Positions 24,892 to 32,564 of a DNA stretch of 33,685 nucleotides are shown here, in pieces. The stretch is from SZUA-254 sp964596065 (GTDB taxonomy: Bacteria > Bacteroidota > Ignavibacteria > UBA10030 > SZUA-254). The stretch spans positions 1 to 33,685 of the forward strand of contig CAZQSM010000019.1 in NCBI GenBank assembly GCA_964596065.1. The letters run 5' to 3'. The position numbers and the translations under genes were made by a program. A model generated the notes under the pieces. The model was not told the origin of the DNA, did no database searches, and was given only the letters and a program-made list of their open reading frames with translations. Numbering within the stretch: the stretch's first letter is position 1; each line of letters starts with the position of its first letter.

Positions 24892-26301
24892 ATGAAATTC
24901 ATCCTCCTCCTCTGCTGTGCCGGCATCATCCCGGCGACCGTCCACGCAACCCCCCCGGACACCGTCCTCCCGAAACCGTACGAGGACGTCGCGCTCCGCC
25001 TGATCGGCGACGGACTGGCGTCGGGGCAGGCGTACAAAATGCTCTCCGAATTGACCGGAACGGTGGGCGCCCGCCTCAGCGGCTCGCCCCAGGCCGACCG
25101 GGCAATCGAATGGGGGCGCAGGACGATGACCGGCCTCGGCTTCGACTCGGTCTGGCTCGAAAAGCTGATGGTCCCGAGGTGGGTGCGCGGGCCGATCGAG
25201 GAGGCGTTCGCCCTGCCATCGCCCGGCGCCCGCCCCGTACCGCTGAGCGTCTGCGCCCTCGGCGGGAGCATCGGGACCCCCGGCGGACCGATCGAGGCCG
25301 AGGTGGTGCAGGTGAAATCGTTCGAGGAACTCCGGGCGATGGGCGGTCGCGCCCGCGGGAAAATCGTTTTTTTCAACCGCCCGATGGATCCCTCGAAGAT
25401 CAACGCCTTCGAGGCGTACGGCGGCGCTGTCGACCAGCGCGGCCGGGGGGCGATCGAGGCCGCCCGCGCCGGAGGAGTGGCGGCGATCGTCCGGTCGATG
25501 ACGATGCGGCTCGACGATGAGCCCCACACCGGGGGGATGCAGTACAATGATTCGATCCCGAAGGTCCCCGCCGCGGCGATCAGCACCATCGGCGCCGGGA
25601 TGCTCGACAGCCTCCTCCGGGCCGGGGAGGGAGTCCGCGTCTCCCTCCGCCTCAGCTGCGAGACGCTTCCCGACGTCGAACAGGCGAACGTGATCGGCGA
25701 GATCCGCGGGAGCGAGTTCCCGGAGGAGGTCCTCGTCGTCGGCGGACACCTCGACAGCTGGGACAAGGGGACCGGGGCCCACGACGACGGCACCGGATCG
25801 GTCCAGGCGATCGAGGCGCTGCGGCTGATCAGGGCGGCCGGGCTGCGACCGAAGCGGACGATCCGGGCGGTGCTGTTCATCAACGAGGAAAACGGCCTCC
25901 GGGGCGGCACCGACTACGCGTCGCGCCCTCGGGGGACCGAACGGCACATCCTGGCGATGGAGTCCGACGCCGGCGGATTCGCGCCGCGCGGATTCGGCGT
26001 GAGCACGGATCCCGCGATCCTCCGGAAGAACCCGGCGATCGTCGCGAAGATCGCCGCCTGGGAATACCTCTTCGCCCCGATCCGCGCCGACGACATCAGG
26101 GCCGGCGGCGGGGGGGCCGACATTTCACCGCTCGGCCGGCTGGGAGTGCCCTGCGTCGGCCTCAACGTCGAAGGGCACCGCTATTTCGATTACCATCATT
26201 CGGACAACGATACATTCGACAAGGTGAACGACCGCGAACTGCACCTCGGCGCCTCCGCGATGGCGATTCTGCTCTATGTCATCGCCCAGGAAGGTCTCTG
26301 A
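24892..26301 (+). CDS. Secreted M28 family zinc peptidase (first of a tandem pair)
   Basis: An aminopeptidase or carboxypeptidase-like zinc exopeptidase. 469 aa from ATG 24892, with a GTG one codon earlier also possible. A signal peptide (KFILLLCCAGIIPATVHA) precedes the mature chain, which probably acts in the periplasm or outside. A protease-associated (PA) insert occupies about 80-260. The peptidase domain shows GGHLDSWDKGTGAHDD with H286 and D298, NEENG with Glu332/333, ESDAG with D359, and DYHHSDND with H435/H436, so the full di-zinc set is present. It is followed 72 nt later by a second, longer paralogue. Confidence 0.93.
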   Translation: MKFILLLCCAGIIPATVHATPPDTVLPKPYEDVALRLIGDGLASGQAYKMLSELTGTVGARLSGSPQADRAIEWGRRTMTGLGFDSVWLEKLMVPRWVRGPIEEAFALPSPGARPVPLSVCALGGSIGTPGGPIEAEVVQVKSFEELRAMGGRARGKIVFFNRPMDPSKINAFEAYGGAVDQRGRGAIEAARAGGVAAIVRSMTMRLDDEPHTGGMQYNDSIPKVPAAAISTIGAGMLDSLLRAGEGVRVSLRLSCETLPDVEQANVIGEIRGSEFPEEVLVVGGHLDSWDKGTGAHDDGTGSVQAIEALRLIRAAGLRPKRTIRAVLFINEENGLRGGTDYASRPRGTERHILAMESDAGGFAPRGFGVSTDPAILRKNPAIVAKIAAWEYLFAPIRADDIRAGGGGADISPLGRLGVPCVGLNVEGHRYFDYHHSDNDTFDKVNDRELHLGASAMAILLYVIAQEGL

Positions 26302-26373
26302 CCCCGTGCCGCGGAGCGCGCGATCGTCCGGCCCGCGTCGCCACCACCCATACCCAATAAGGAAGAGGACCCT

Positions 26374-27990
26374 ATGAGAACACCGCTACTGCTGCTCGTC
26401 GCCCTGCTCTGTCTCTTCGTCGCGACCTCGTCGTCGCAGGAAAAAACCGATTCCGCCGCGGTCGCGCGGATCATCGACGAGGGGATGAACCGTTCGCAGA
26501 TCATGGACCTCCTCAGCACGATGACCGACGTCTACGGCCCGAGGCTCACCTGGTCGCCGGAATACGCGCAGGCGGCGCGGTGGGCGGTGAAACGCCTCAC
26601 GGAGCTGGGTCTTTCGAACGCCCACATCGAGAGCGGCGAGCCGCTCGGCCGCGGGTGGACGCTCAAGCGCTATTCCGCCAACGTGATCGGCAGGCGGAAT
26701 TTTCCGCTGATCTCGTTTCCGAAGGCGTGGTCCCCGGGGCTCAAGGCCACCGGCGAAATCATCTTCCTCGACGCCGACACCGACAGCGCGCTCGACACCT
26801 ACCGCGGGAACCTCGGGGGCAGGTTCATCCTGCTCGACCAGCCGCGCGAGGTGAAAGCCCACTTCGAACCCCAGGCGACCCGCGACGCGGATTCGTCGCT
26901 CCTCGACCTGGCCAACGCCGACGATCCGGCGAACCGCCGGAGGGGCGGGAGGCGGTTCGAGCAAACGCCGGAAATGAAGGCGCGCGCCCTCCTGAACTAC
27001 CGCAAGCTCCTCCTCGCCGAAAAGGAGGGGGCTGCCGGGATCCTCACGGTGAGCCGGGGCGACGGCGGCAACATCTTCGTCCAGCAGGCGTCGGCGCCGA
27101 ACCATCCCGACACCCCGTTTGCGAAGCGCGTCTCGGTCTACGAACCGGCGGCGCCGAAGATCCTCCCGCAGATCGCGGTCGGCGCCGAGCACTACAACCG
27201 CCTCGTGCGGATGATCCGGAAGGGTGAGAGGCCGAAGCTGGAGGTCGATCTCGAGGTCGCCTTCGGCAAGGTCGATTCGCTCTATAACGTCATCGCGGAG
27301 ATCCCCGGGACCGACCTCGCCGACGAGGTGGTGATGCTCGGGGGCCACTTCGATTCGTGGCACGGCGGGACCGGCGCCACGGACGACGCCACCGGCTGCG
27401 CGGCGGCGATCGAAGCGCTCCGGATCATCAAGGCCCTCGACCTCAGGCCGCGCCGGACGATCCGCGTGGCGCTCTGGGACGGCGAGGAGCAGGGACTGAA
27501 CGGGTCCGAAGCGTATGTCAAGGCGCATTTCGGGGAGCGGGAGCCCGCGGCGGAAGGCCAGGGGGAACTGAAGCTCCTTCCCGAGGCGGACAAATTCTCC
27601 GTCTATTTCAACCACGACAACGGGACCGGCAGGCTCCGCGGGGTCTACATGCAGGGAAACGAGGCGGCGCGCGGCATCTTCCGTTCCTGGCTTGCTCCCT
27701 TCGATTCGCTCGGCGCCAGCACGCTCACGCTCTCGAACACGGGCGGCACCGACCACCTCTCGTTCGACGCCATCGGGCTGCCCGGTTTTCAGTTCATCCA
27801 GGACGAGATCGAGTACAGCACCCGCACCCACCATTCGACGATGGACCTCTTCGAGCGGGTGCAGGAAGCGGACATGAAGCAGGCGGCGGTCATCATGGCG
27901 GCGTTCGCGTATCACGCGGCGATGCGGGACGGAAAATTCCCCCGCAAGGAGACGCCGAAGCCTCGCCAGCCGATGCCCGGCAGCAATTGA
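26374..27990 (+). CDS. Secreted M28 family zinc peptidase (second of a tandem pair)
   Basis: 538 aa; ATG 26374 has a strong ribosome site (AAGGAAGAGGA). The signal peptide is RTPLLLLVALLCLFVATSSS. Zinc and catalytic residues are intact: GGHFDSWHGGTGATDD (H325, D337), WDGEEQG (E371/E372), NHDNGTG (D415) and THHSTMD (H486/H487). It is longer than its neighbour, with insertions in the PA-like region (about 120-310) and a charged Pro-rich C-terminus (KETPKPRQPMPGSN). It shares domain order with the upstream M28 gene, probably an old duplication, but the sequences have diverged considerably. Substrates are unknown; peptide scavenging is likely. Confidence 0.93.
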   Translation: MRTPLLLLVALLCLFVATSSSQEKTDSAAVARIIDEGMNRSQIMDLLSTMTDVYGPRLTWSPEYAQAARWAVKRLTELGLSNAHIESGEPLGRGWTLKRYSANVIGRRNFPLISFPKAWSPGLKATGEIIFLDADTDSALDTYRGNLGGRFILLDQPREVKAHFEPQATRDADSSLLDLANADDPANRRRGGRRFEQTPEMKARALLNYRKLLLAEKEGAAGILTVSRGDGGNIFVQQASAPNHPDTPFAKRVSVYEPAAPKILPQIAVGAEHYNRLVRMIRKGERPKLEVDLEVAFGKVDSLYNVIAEIPGTDLADEVVMLGGHFDSWHGGTGATDDATGCAAAIEALRIIKALDLRPRRTIRVALWDGEEQGLNGSEAYVKAHFGEREPAAEGQGELKLLPEADKFSVYFNHDNGTGRLRGVYMQGNEAARGIFRSWLAPFDSLGASTLTLSNTGGTDHLSFDAIGLPGFQFIQDEIEYSTRTHHSTMDLFERVQEADMKQAAVIMAAFAYHAAMRDGKFPRKETPKPRQPMPGSN

Positions 27991-28006
27991 CGCCCTGCGC
28001 CCGTGC

Positions 28007-28030
28007 GGCGGGCCCTCCGGGCCCCCCGCC
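28007..28030 (+). other. GC-rich hairpin after the second M28 gene
   Basis: GGCGGGCCC, loop TCC, GGGCCC with a CCC bulge then GCC, beginning 16 nt after the stop codon. No T-run follows, so it is at best a Rho-assisted or 3'-stabilising structure between the M28 gene and pfkB. Confidence 0.3.
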
Positions 28031-28110
28031 GGCGCGGGCACCGTTCAGCGCGATTACGTACATTGCCGAGGTCAGAATCCAATGATCATCCATCGCCACC
28101 GGTACGCACC

Positions 28111-29037
28111 GTGAGCCTTCTCGTCGTCGGATCGCTCGGAATCGACACCATCGAAACGCCCTTCGGCCGCGTCCAGGACGTCCTGGGCGGATCCGCCACC
28201 TACATCGCCACGGCGGCGAGTTATTTCGCGGCTCCCGTGCGCCTTGTCGGCGTGGTGGGCAGCGATTTCCCGGGAGCGCACCTCCAGTTCCTCGAGGGCC
28301 GCGAAATCGACCTCGAGGGGCTGCAGGTCGACAGGAACGGCAAGACTTTCCGGTGGGGCGGCCGGTACCACTACGACCTGAACAACCGCGACACGCTCTA
28401 CACCGAGCTGAACGTCTTTGAAAAATTCAACCCGATCATCCCCGACGCGTACAAGAAGACCGCGTACGTCTGCCTCGGGAACATCGACCCGGACCTCCAA
28501 CGGCGGGTCCTCGAGCAGATCACCCGCCCGAGGCTCGTCGTCGGCGACACGATGAACTTCTGGATCAGCGGGAAGCTCGACTCGCTCAAGCGGACGATGA
28601 AACAGCTCGACGTCCTGATCCTGAACGACGCCGAGGCGCGGGAGATGACGCGCGAGGCGAACCTGATCAGGGCCGCGAAGTCGATCATCCGGATGGGGCC
28701 GAGGATCGTGGTGATCAAGAAGGGGGAACACGGCGCGATGATGGTCACCGAACAGACGATCTTTTCCGCCCCCGCGTACCCCCTCGAGACCATCAACGAC
28801 CCCACGGGCGCCGGGGACGCCTTCGCCGGCGGATTCACCGGCTGGATCGCCCGCACCGACGACCTGTCGGAGAACAACATCAAGCGGGCGGTCATCTACG
28901 GCAGCACCCTCGCCTCGTTCTGCGTCGAGCGTTTCAGCCTTGACCGTTTCACCGACCTCACCTACCTGGACATCCAGGACCGTTTCCGGCAGTTCCGGGA
29001 GCTTTCCCGGTTCGACGAAGAGATCGGCGGCGCCTGA
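28111..29037 (+). CDS. PfkB family carbohydrate/nucleoside kinase
   Basis: A ribokinase-like kinase that phosphorylates a sugar or nucleoside. 308 aa from GTG 28111 (SLLVVGSLGIDTIETPFG). Features: N-terminal GGSATYIATAASYFAAPVRLVGVVGSDFPG and the C-terminal anion-hole motif NDPTGAGDAFAGGF with catalytic base Asp236. The GTG is weakly led; the open frame extends upstream into non-conserved sequence. It is followed 6 nt after its stop by mtnA, and recO overlaps mtnA, so the three form one unit. The substrate is not readable. The pairing with MtnA hints at a ribose or 5-methylthioribose derivative, which is inference. Confidence 0.9.
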   Translation: MSLLVVGSLGIDTIETPFGRVQDVLGGSATYIATAASYFAAPVRLVGVVGSDFPGAHLQFLEGREIDLEGLQVDRNGKTFRWGGRYHYDLNNRDTLYTELNVFEKFNPIIPDAYKKTAYVCLGNIDPDLQRRVLEQITRPRLVVGDTMNFWISGKLDSLKRTMKQLDVLILNDAEAREMTREANLIRAAKSIIRMGPRIVVIKKGEHGAMMVTEQTIFSAPAYPLETINDPTGAGDAFAGGFTGWIARTDDLSENNIKRAVIYGSTLASFCVERFSLDRFTDLTYLDIQDRFRQFRELSRFDEEIGGA

Positions 29038-29043
29038 GCGGCG

Positions 29044-30090
29044 ATGAAGCAGATTGAGTGGCGAGACGGGACGGTTCGCTTCCTCGATCAGACCCGTCTC
29101 CCCGGGGAAGTATCGTACGTCGACACGGCCGACTACCGCGTCATCGCCGGCGCGATCCGCTCGCTCCAGGTCCGCGGTGCTCCGCTGATCGGCATCGCGG
29201 CCGCGTACGGGATCGCGCTCGCCGCCCGCGCCCCGGCCCCTTCCCGCGCGTCCGTCCTGACCGCGGCATTCGATGAGCTCGCCTCCACCCGTCCCACCGC
29301 AGTCAACCTGTTCCGGGCGCTCGCGCGGATGCGCTCCGCGCTCGGCGGGGACCCCCCGGCGGGCGGTCCGGCCGCGCTCGCGCTCGGCGAGGCGCTGGCG
29401 ATCCACCGGGAGGACGAGCTGATGTGCGTGGCCATCGGCGCGCACGGTGCGTCGCTCCTTCCCGATCCCGCCCTCGTCGTCACCTACTGCAACGCGGGCG
29501 CCCTCGCCACCGGCGGGATCGGCACCGCCCTGGGGGTGATCACCTCGGCGGCAGGGGCGGGAAAGCGCGTGCGCGTCTACGCCGGGGAAACCCGCCCCCT
29601 CTTCCAGGGAGCGCGCCTCACCGCCTGGGAGCTCCAGCGGGCGGGGATCGACGTCACCGTGGTCACCGACTCGACGCTGCCGTGGCTGATGTCGCGGGAG
29701 CGGATCGATGCCGTGATCGTCGGCGCGGACAGGATCGCCGTGAACGGCGACGTCGCAAACAAGATCGGGACATACGCACTGGCCCGCGCGGCCGCCGACC
29801 ACGGGATCCCGTTCTACGTCGCCGCGCCCGCCACGACCGTCGACGCGTCCACCGCGTCCGGCGCGGGGATCCCGATCGAAGAACGCCCGGGCGCGGACGT
29901 GTCGGAGTGGGCCGGGACCAGGCTCACGCCCGCGGGCGTGCGCGTCTGGGCGCCCGCGTTTGACGTGACGCCGGCGAAATACGTCGGGGCCATCATCACG
30001 GAATCCGGCGTTCACCGGCCGCCCTACACTTTCAGCGCGCCGGCGGACGGCCGGAGGGAGGGCGCGGGGAGCCCGGGGGCCCGGCCGTGA
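29044..30090 (+). CDS. mtnA: S-methyl-5-thioribose-1-phosphate isomerase (MtnA)
   Basis: Isomerises 5-methylthioribose-1-phosphate to the ribulose form in methionine salvage or related salvage of 5'-deoxynucleosides. It belongs to the eIF2B-alpha/MtnA family. 348 aa. Motifs: SLQVRGAPLIGIAAAYG, YCNAGALATGGIGTALGVI with Cys149, RVYAGETRPLFQGARLTAWEL, and VIVGADRIAVNGDVANKIGTY with Asp229. The 80-residue Cys-Asp spacing equals that of the B. subtilis pair Cys160/Asp240. The last ~20 residues are a low-complexity tail. No other methionine-salvage gene is in the window. A ribose-1,5-bisphosphate isomerase role is the main alternative but the CNxGALAT signature favours MtnA. Confidence 0.93.
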   Translation: MKQIEWRDGTVRFLDQTRLPGEVSYVDTADYRVIAGAIRSLQVRGAPLIGIAAAYGIALAARAPAPSRASVLTAAFDELASTRPTAVNLFRALARMRSALGGDPPAGGPAALALGEALAIHREDELMCVAIGAHGASLLPDPALVVTYCNAGALATGGIGTALGVITSAAGAGKRVRVYAGETRPLFQGARLTAWELQRAGIDVTVVTDSTLPWLMSRERIDAVIVGADRIAVNGDVANKIGTYALARAAADHGIPFYVAAPATTVDASTASGAGIPIEERPGADVSEWAGTRLTPAGVRVWAPAFDVTPAKYVGAIITESGVHRPPYTFSAPADGRREGAGSPGARP

Positions 30091-30869
30091 GCGGCGTCGC
30101 CTCGACGGAGGCCGTCGTCCTGCGGACGGTGAAATTCCAGGAGTCGAGCAGGATCGCGACGTTCTACACCGAACGCTTCGGCCGCCTCGCCGGCATCGTG
30201 AAGGGGGCCAGGAAGAGCCCCGGCCGGTTCGGCGCCTCGCTGCAGCCGATGGCCCAGGTCTCCCTGGTGGTCTACCGGAAACCGGGCCGGGACGTTCAGA
30301 CCGTTTCGCAGTGCGACCTTGTCGCGGCGCGCCGGCGGATCCCCCTCGACCTGGAACGGATGGCCATCGGCCTCCAGATGGTCGAACTGGTGACCATGGT
30401 GACGCACGACGAGGAGGAAAACCGCGAGCTGTACGCCCTCCTGGCGGGCTCACTGATGGAGCTCGACGCGGAAACCAGTCCGGGCTGGATGTTGTTCTAT
30501 CATTTCCAGCTCCGCCTCGCGGGCATCCTGGGGTTCAGGCCCGATTTCGGACACTGCGGCGGGTGCGGAAAACCGGTACCCGCCGGGCGCGCGGGCGGGG
30601 AGATGTTCAGGGTCGACATCGAGCGGGGCGCCCCCCTCTGCGGGGATTGCGACTCCCCCGGGCGGCGGTGTGTCCCGGTCCGGTCGGACGAATTGGACCT
30701 GCTCGGGTCGCTGACCCGGTGCCTCCCCGACGCGGCGGAGGGTGGGGTGAGATCCGCGCACAGGATCGAAAAATTCCTGTTCGATTTCTACGCTTTCCAT
30801 CTGCCGGGATTCCGAAAACTCCGCTCGGGCGAGGTGTTTCGGCGCGTCGGGGAGGACTCGCCCGCCTGA
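30087..30869 (+). CDS. recO: DNA repair protein RecO
   Basis: Recombination mediator that helps load RecA on SSB-coated DNA in the RecFOR pathway. 260 aa. The N-terminal OB fold starts ASTEAVVLRTVKFQESSRIATFYTERFG, followed by GIVKGARKSPGRFGASLQPM, then a helical domain. A zinc-finger-like site is formed by CGGCGK (about residue 155) and CGDCDS (about 186). The GTG start at 30087 overlaps the mtnA stop (GTGA), so it is translationally coupled to mtnA. Confidence 0.93.
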   Translation: MSGVASTEAVVLRTVKFQESSRIATFYTERFGRLAGIVKGARKSPGRFGASLQPMAQVSLVVYRKPGRDVQTVSQCDLVAARRRIPLDLERMAIGLQMVELVTMVTHDEEENRELYALLAGSLMELDAETSPGWMLFYHFQLRLAGILGFRPDFGHCGGCGKPVPAGRAGGEMFRVDIERGAPLCGDCDSPGRRCVPVRSDELDLLGSLTRCLPDAAEGGVRSAHRIEKFLFDFYAFHLPGFRKLRSGEVFRRVGEDSPA

Positions 30870-30948
30870 TCCCAGTCCGCCGGGAACTCCTGAAACAATT
30901 TTTGGGTATTATCAGTATATCATTCATCGCATTGATCGGAGCTCGTGT

Positions 30949-32475
30949 ATGTCGAATTCCTCTGTACTGAAGGCCGTATTCCTCATCTTTGCCGGGATCA
31001 TTTTCGGCGTGGTGATGGTCTCGAACTTCCGGGGCTTCGTGGCCCCCGGCCTCGCGGACGAGCGCGAGGTGACGATCGGCGCGCCCTCGAGCCTCCAGAA
31101 GGGGAGCGTCGACAACCGCGCCCTGAACCGGGCGTTCGTGGACGTGAACAAGGCCGTGACCCCGGCCGTCGTGAGCATCACCGTGCTGACCAGGCCGGAT
31201 GAAAAGTCAGGCCAGATGAACGATTTTTTTCATTTCTTCGGGCCCGACCAGGGCGACAGGGAAGGCCAGCCGAGCCAGGGGGCCGGCTCCGGCGTCATCA
31301 TCAATCCTGAAGGGTACATCCTCACCAACAACCACGTGGTCAGGGACGCCCAGGAGGACAAGGTGGACGTGATCCTGAACGACAACCGGAAACTGAAGGC
31401 AACGGTGATCGGCACGGACCCCTCCACGGACCTCGCGATCATCAAGGTCGACGGGAAGGACCTCCCGACGGCATCCCTCGGGAATTCCGACGAGCTGGAG
31501 GTTGGCGAGTGGGTGGTGGCGATCGGCAACCCCCTGGGGCTCAATTCCACCGTCACGGCGGGAATCGTGAGCGCCATCGGACGGTCCCAGATCGGCGTGA
31601 TCCGCGACAATGACGGGTACGCCATCGAAAACTTCATTCAGACCGACGCCGCGATCAACCCGGGAAACAGCGGCGGACCGCTCGTCGACCTGAACGGGGA
31701 CGTCATCGGGATCAACACCGCGATCGCGACGACCAACGCGCGCTACCAGGGGTACGGCTTCGCGATCCCCATCAACATGGCGAAGAGCGTCGCGGCGGAC
31801 CTGATCAAGTACGGGGAAGTCCGGCGCGGCTACATCGGCGTGCGGATCAGCGGCGTCGACGAGGTGACGGCGAAATCGATCGGCCTCGACGGGCCGCAGG
31901 GCGTGCTGGTGCAGAGCCTCGAAACGGGGGGCGCGGGCGAACGGGCGGGGCTCGAACCGGGCGACGTAATCCTCTCCGTCGACGGCCGGAAGGTCAACGC
32001 AGCGAACGAGCTGCAGAGCCTGATCGCCAGAAAGCACCCGGGGGACAACGTCGTCCTCGGACTGTTCAGGAACCGGAAGGCGATGGAGAAGACGGTGACG
32101 CTCAAGTCGAGGACGCCCTCGGTCGAGCAGGTGACGGACCTCGACGCGGGGCGGAGGGGCGGGAGGTCGGGTGAAAAGGCCGAATCAATCGTGAGCCTCG
32201 ACAAGCTCGGCCTGAAACTGGCCCAGCTGTCCGACAAGGAGCTCAGGGACGCGGACCTCGGACACGGAGTGCGGATTGCCTCCGTCACGCGCTACACCGA
32301 GGCGTACGAGCGCGGGCTGCGCGAGGGGGACGTGATCACCGAGGCGGACCAGAAATCGATCCGGACACCGGCCGAGTTCAAGTCGCTCCTTGAATCGCGA
32401 TCGAAAGGCGACGCAATCCTGCTGCGCGTGAAACGCGCCACCGGCCCCTTCTTCGTGGCGATCCAGGTCCCCTGA
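30949..32475 (+). CDS. htrA: HtrA/DegP-type periplasmic serine protease with two PDZ domains
   Basis: A quality-control protease or chaperone of the cell envelope. 508 aa. An N-terminal hydrophobic segment (VLKAVFLIFAGIIFGVVMVSNF) works as signal peptide or anchor. The trypsin-like domain has the complete triad: His129 (TNNHVV), Asp161 (STDLAIIKV) and Ser241 (NPGNSGGP). PDZ1 spans about 290-385 (RRGYIGVRISGV, AGERAGLEPGDVILSVDGRKV) and PDZ2 about 410-505 (RYTEAYERGLREGDVITEADQ). The linker loop carries the usual LA-loop-like acidic/Phe stretch (NDFFHFFGPDQGD). GGAG lies 7 nt before the ATG. It ends at a strong terminator. Confidence 0.95.
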   Translation: MSNSSVLKAVFLIFAGIIFGVVMVSNFRGFVAPGLADEREVTIGAPSSLQKGSVDNRALNRAFVDVNKAVTPAVVSITVLTRPDEKSGQMNDFFHFFGPDQGDREGQPSQGAGSGVIINPEGYILTNNHVVRDAQEDKVDVILNDNRKLKATVIGTDPSTDLAIIKVDGKDLPTASLGNSDELEVGEWVVAIGNPLGLNSTVTAGIVSAIGRSQIGVIRDNDGYAIENFIQTDAAINPGNSGGPLVDLNGDVIGINTAIATTNARYQGYGFAIPINMAKSVAADLIKYGEVRRGYIGVRISGVDEVTAKSIGLDGPQGVLVQSLETGGAGERAGLEPGDVILSVDGRKVNAANELQSLIARKHPGDNVVLGLFRNRKAMEKTVTLKSRTPSVEQVTDLDAGRRGGRSGEKAESIVSLDKLGLKLAQLSDKELRDADLGHGVRIASVTRYTEAYERGLREGDVITEADQKSIRTPAEFKSLLESRSKGDAILLRVKRATGPFFVAIQVP

Positions 32476-32497
32476 CCCGCACCTCCGCGACGGCGAT

Positions 32498-32527
32498 AAA
32501 AAACCCCGGCCCGGGCCGGGGTTTTTT
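32498..32527. terminator. Perfect-palindrome bidirectional terminator
   Basis: A 30-nt perfect inverted repeat: six A, CCCCGGCCC, its complement GGGCCGGGG, then six T. It lies 22 nt after the htrA stop and 37 nt beyond the convergent glutamine synthetase stop, so it can end both transcripts. Confidence 0.92.
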
Positions 32528-32564
32528 CCTTCCCGCAGTCGACACGGCGCCGGCCGCCGGTACG

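Noticed and set aside
28082..28114. Ten-codon ORF (MIIHRHRYAP) overlapping the pfkB GTG start as GTGA
   Set aside because: Position suggests coupling, but it is very short with only a weak GAGG upstream; chance is the simpler explanation without conservation data.
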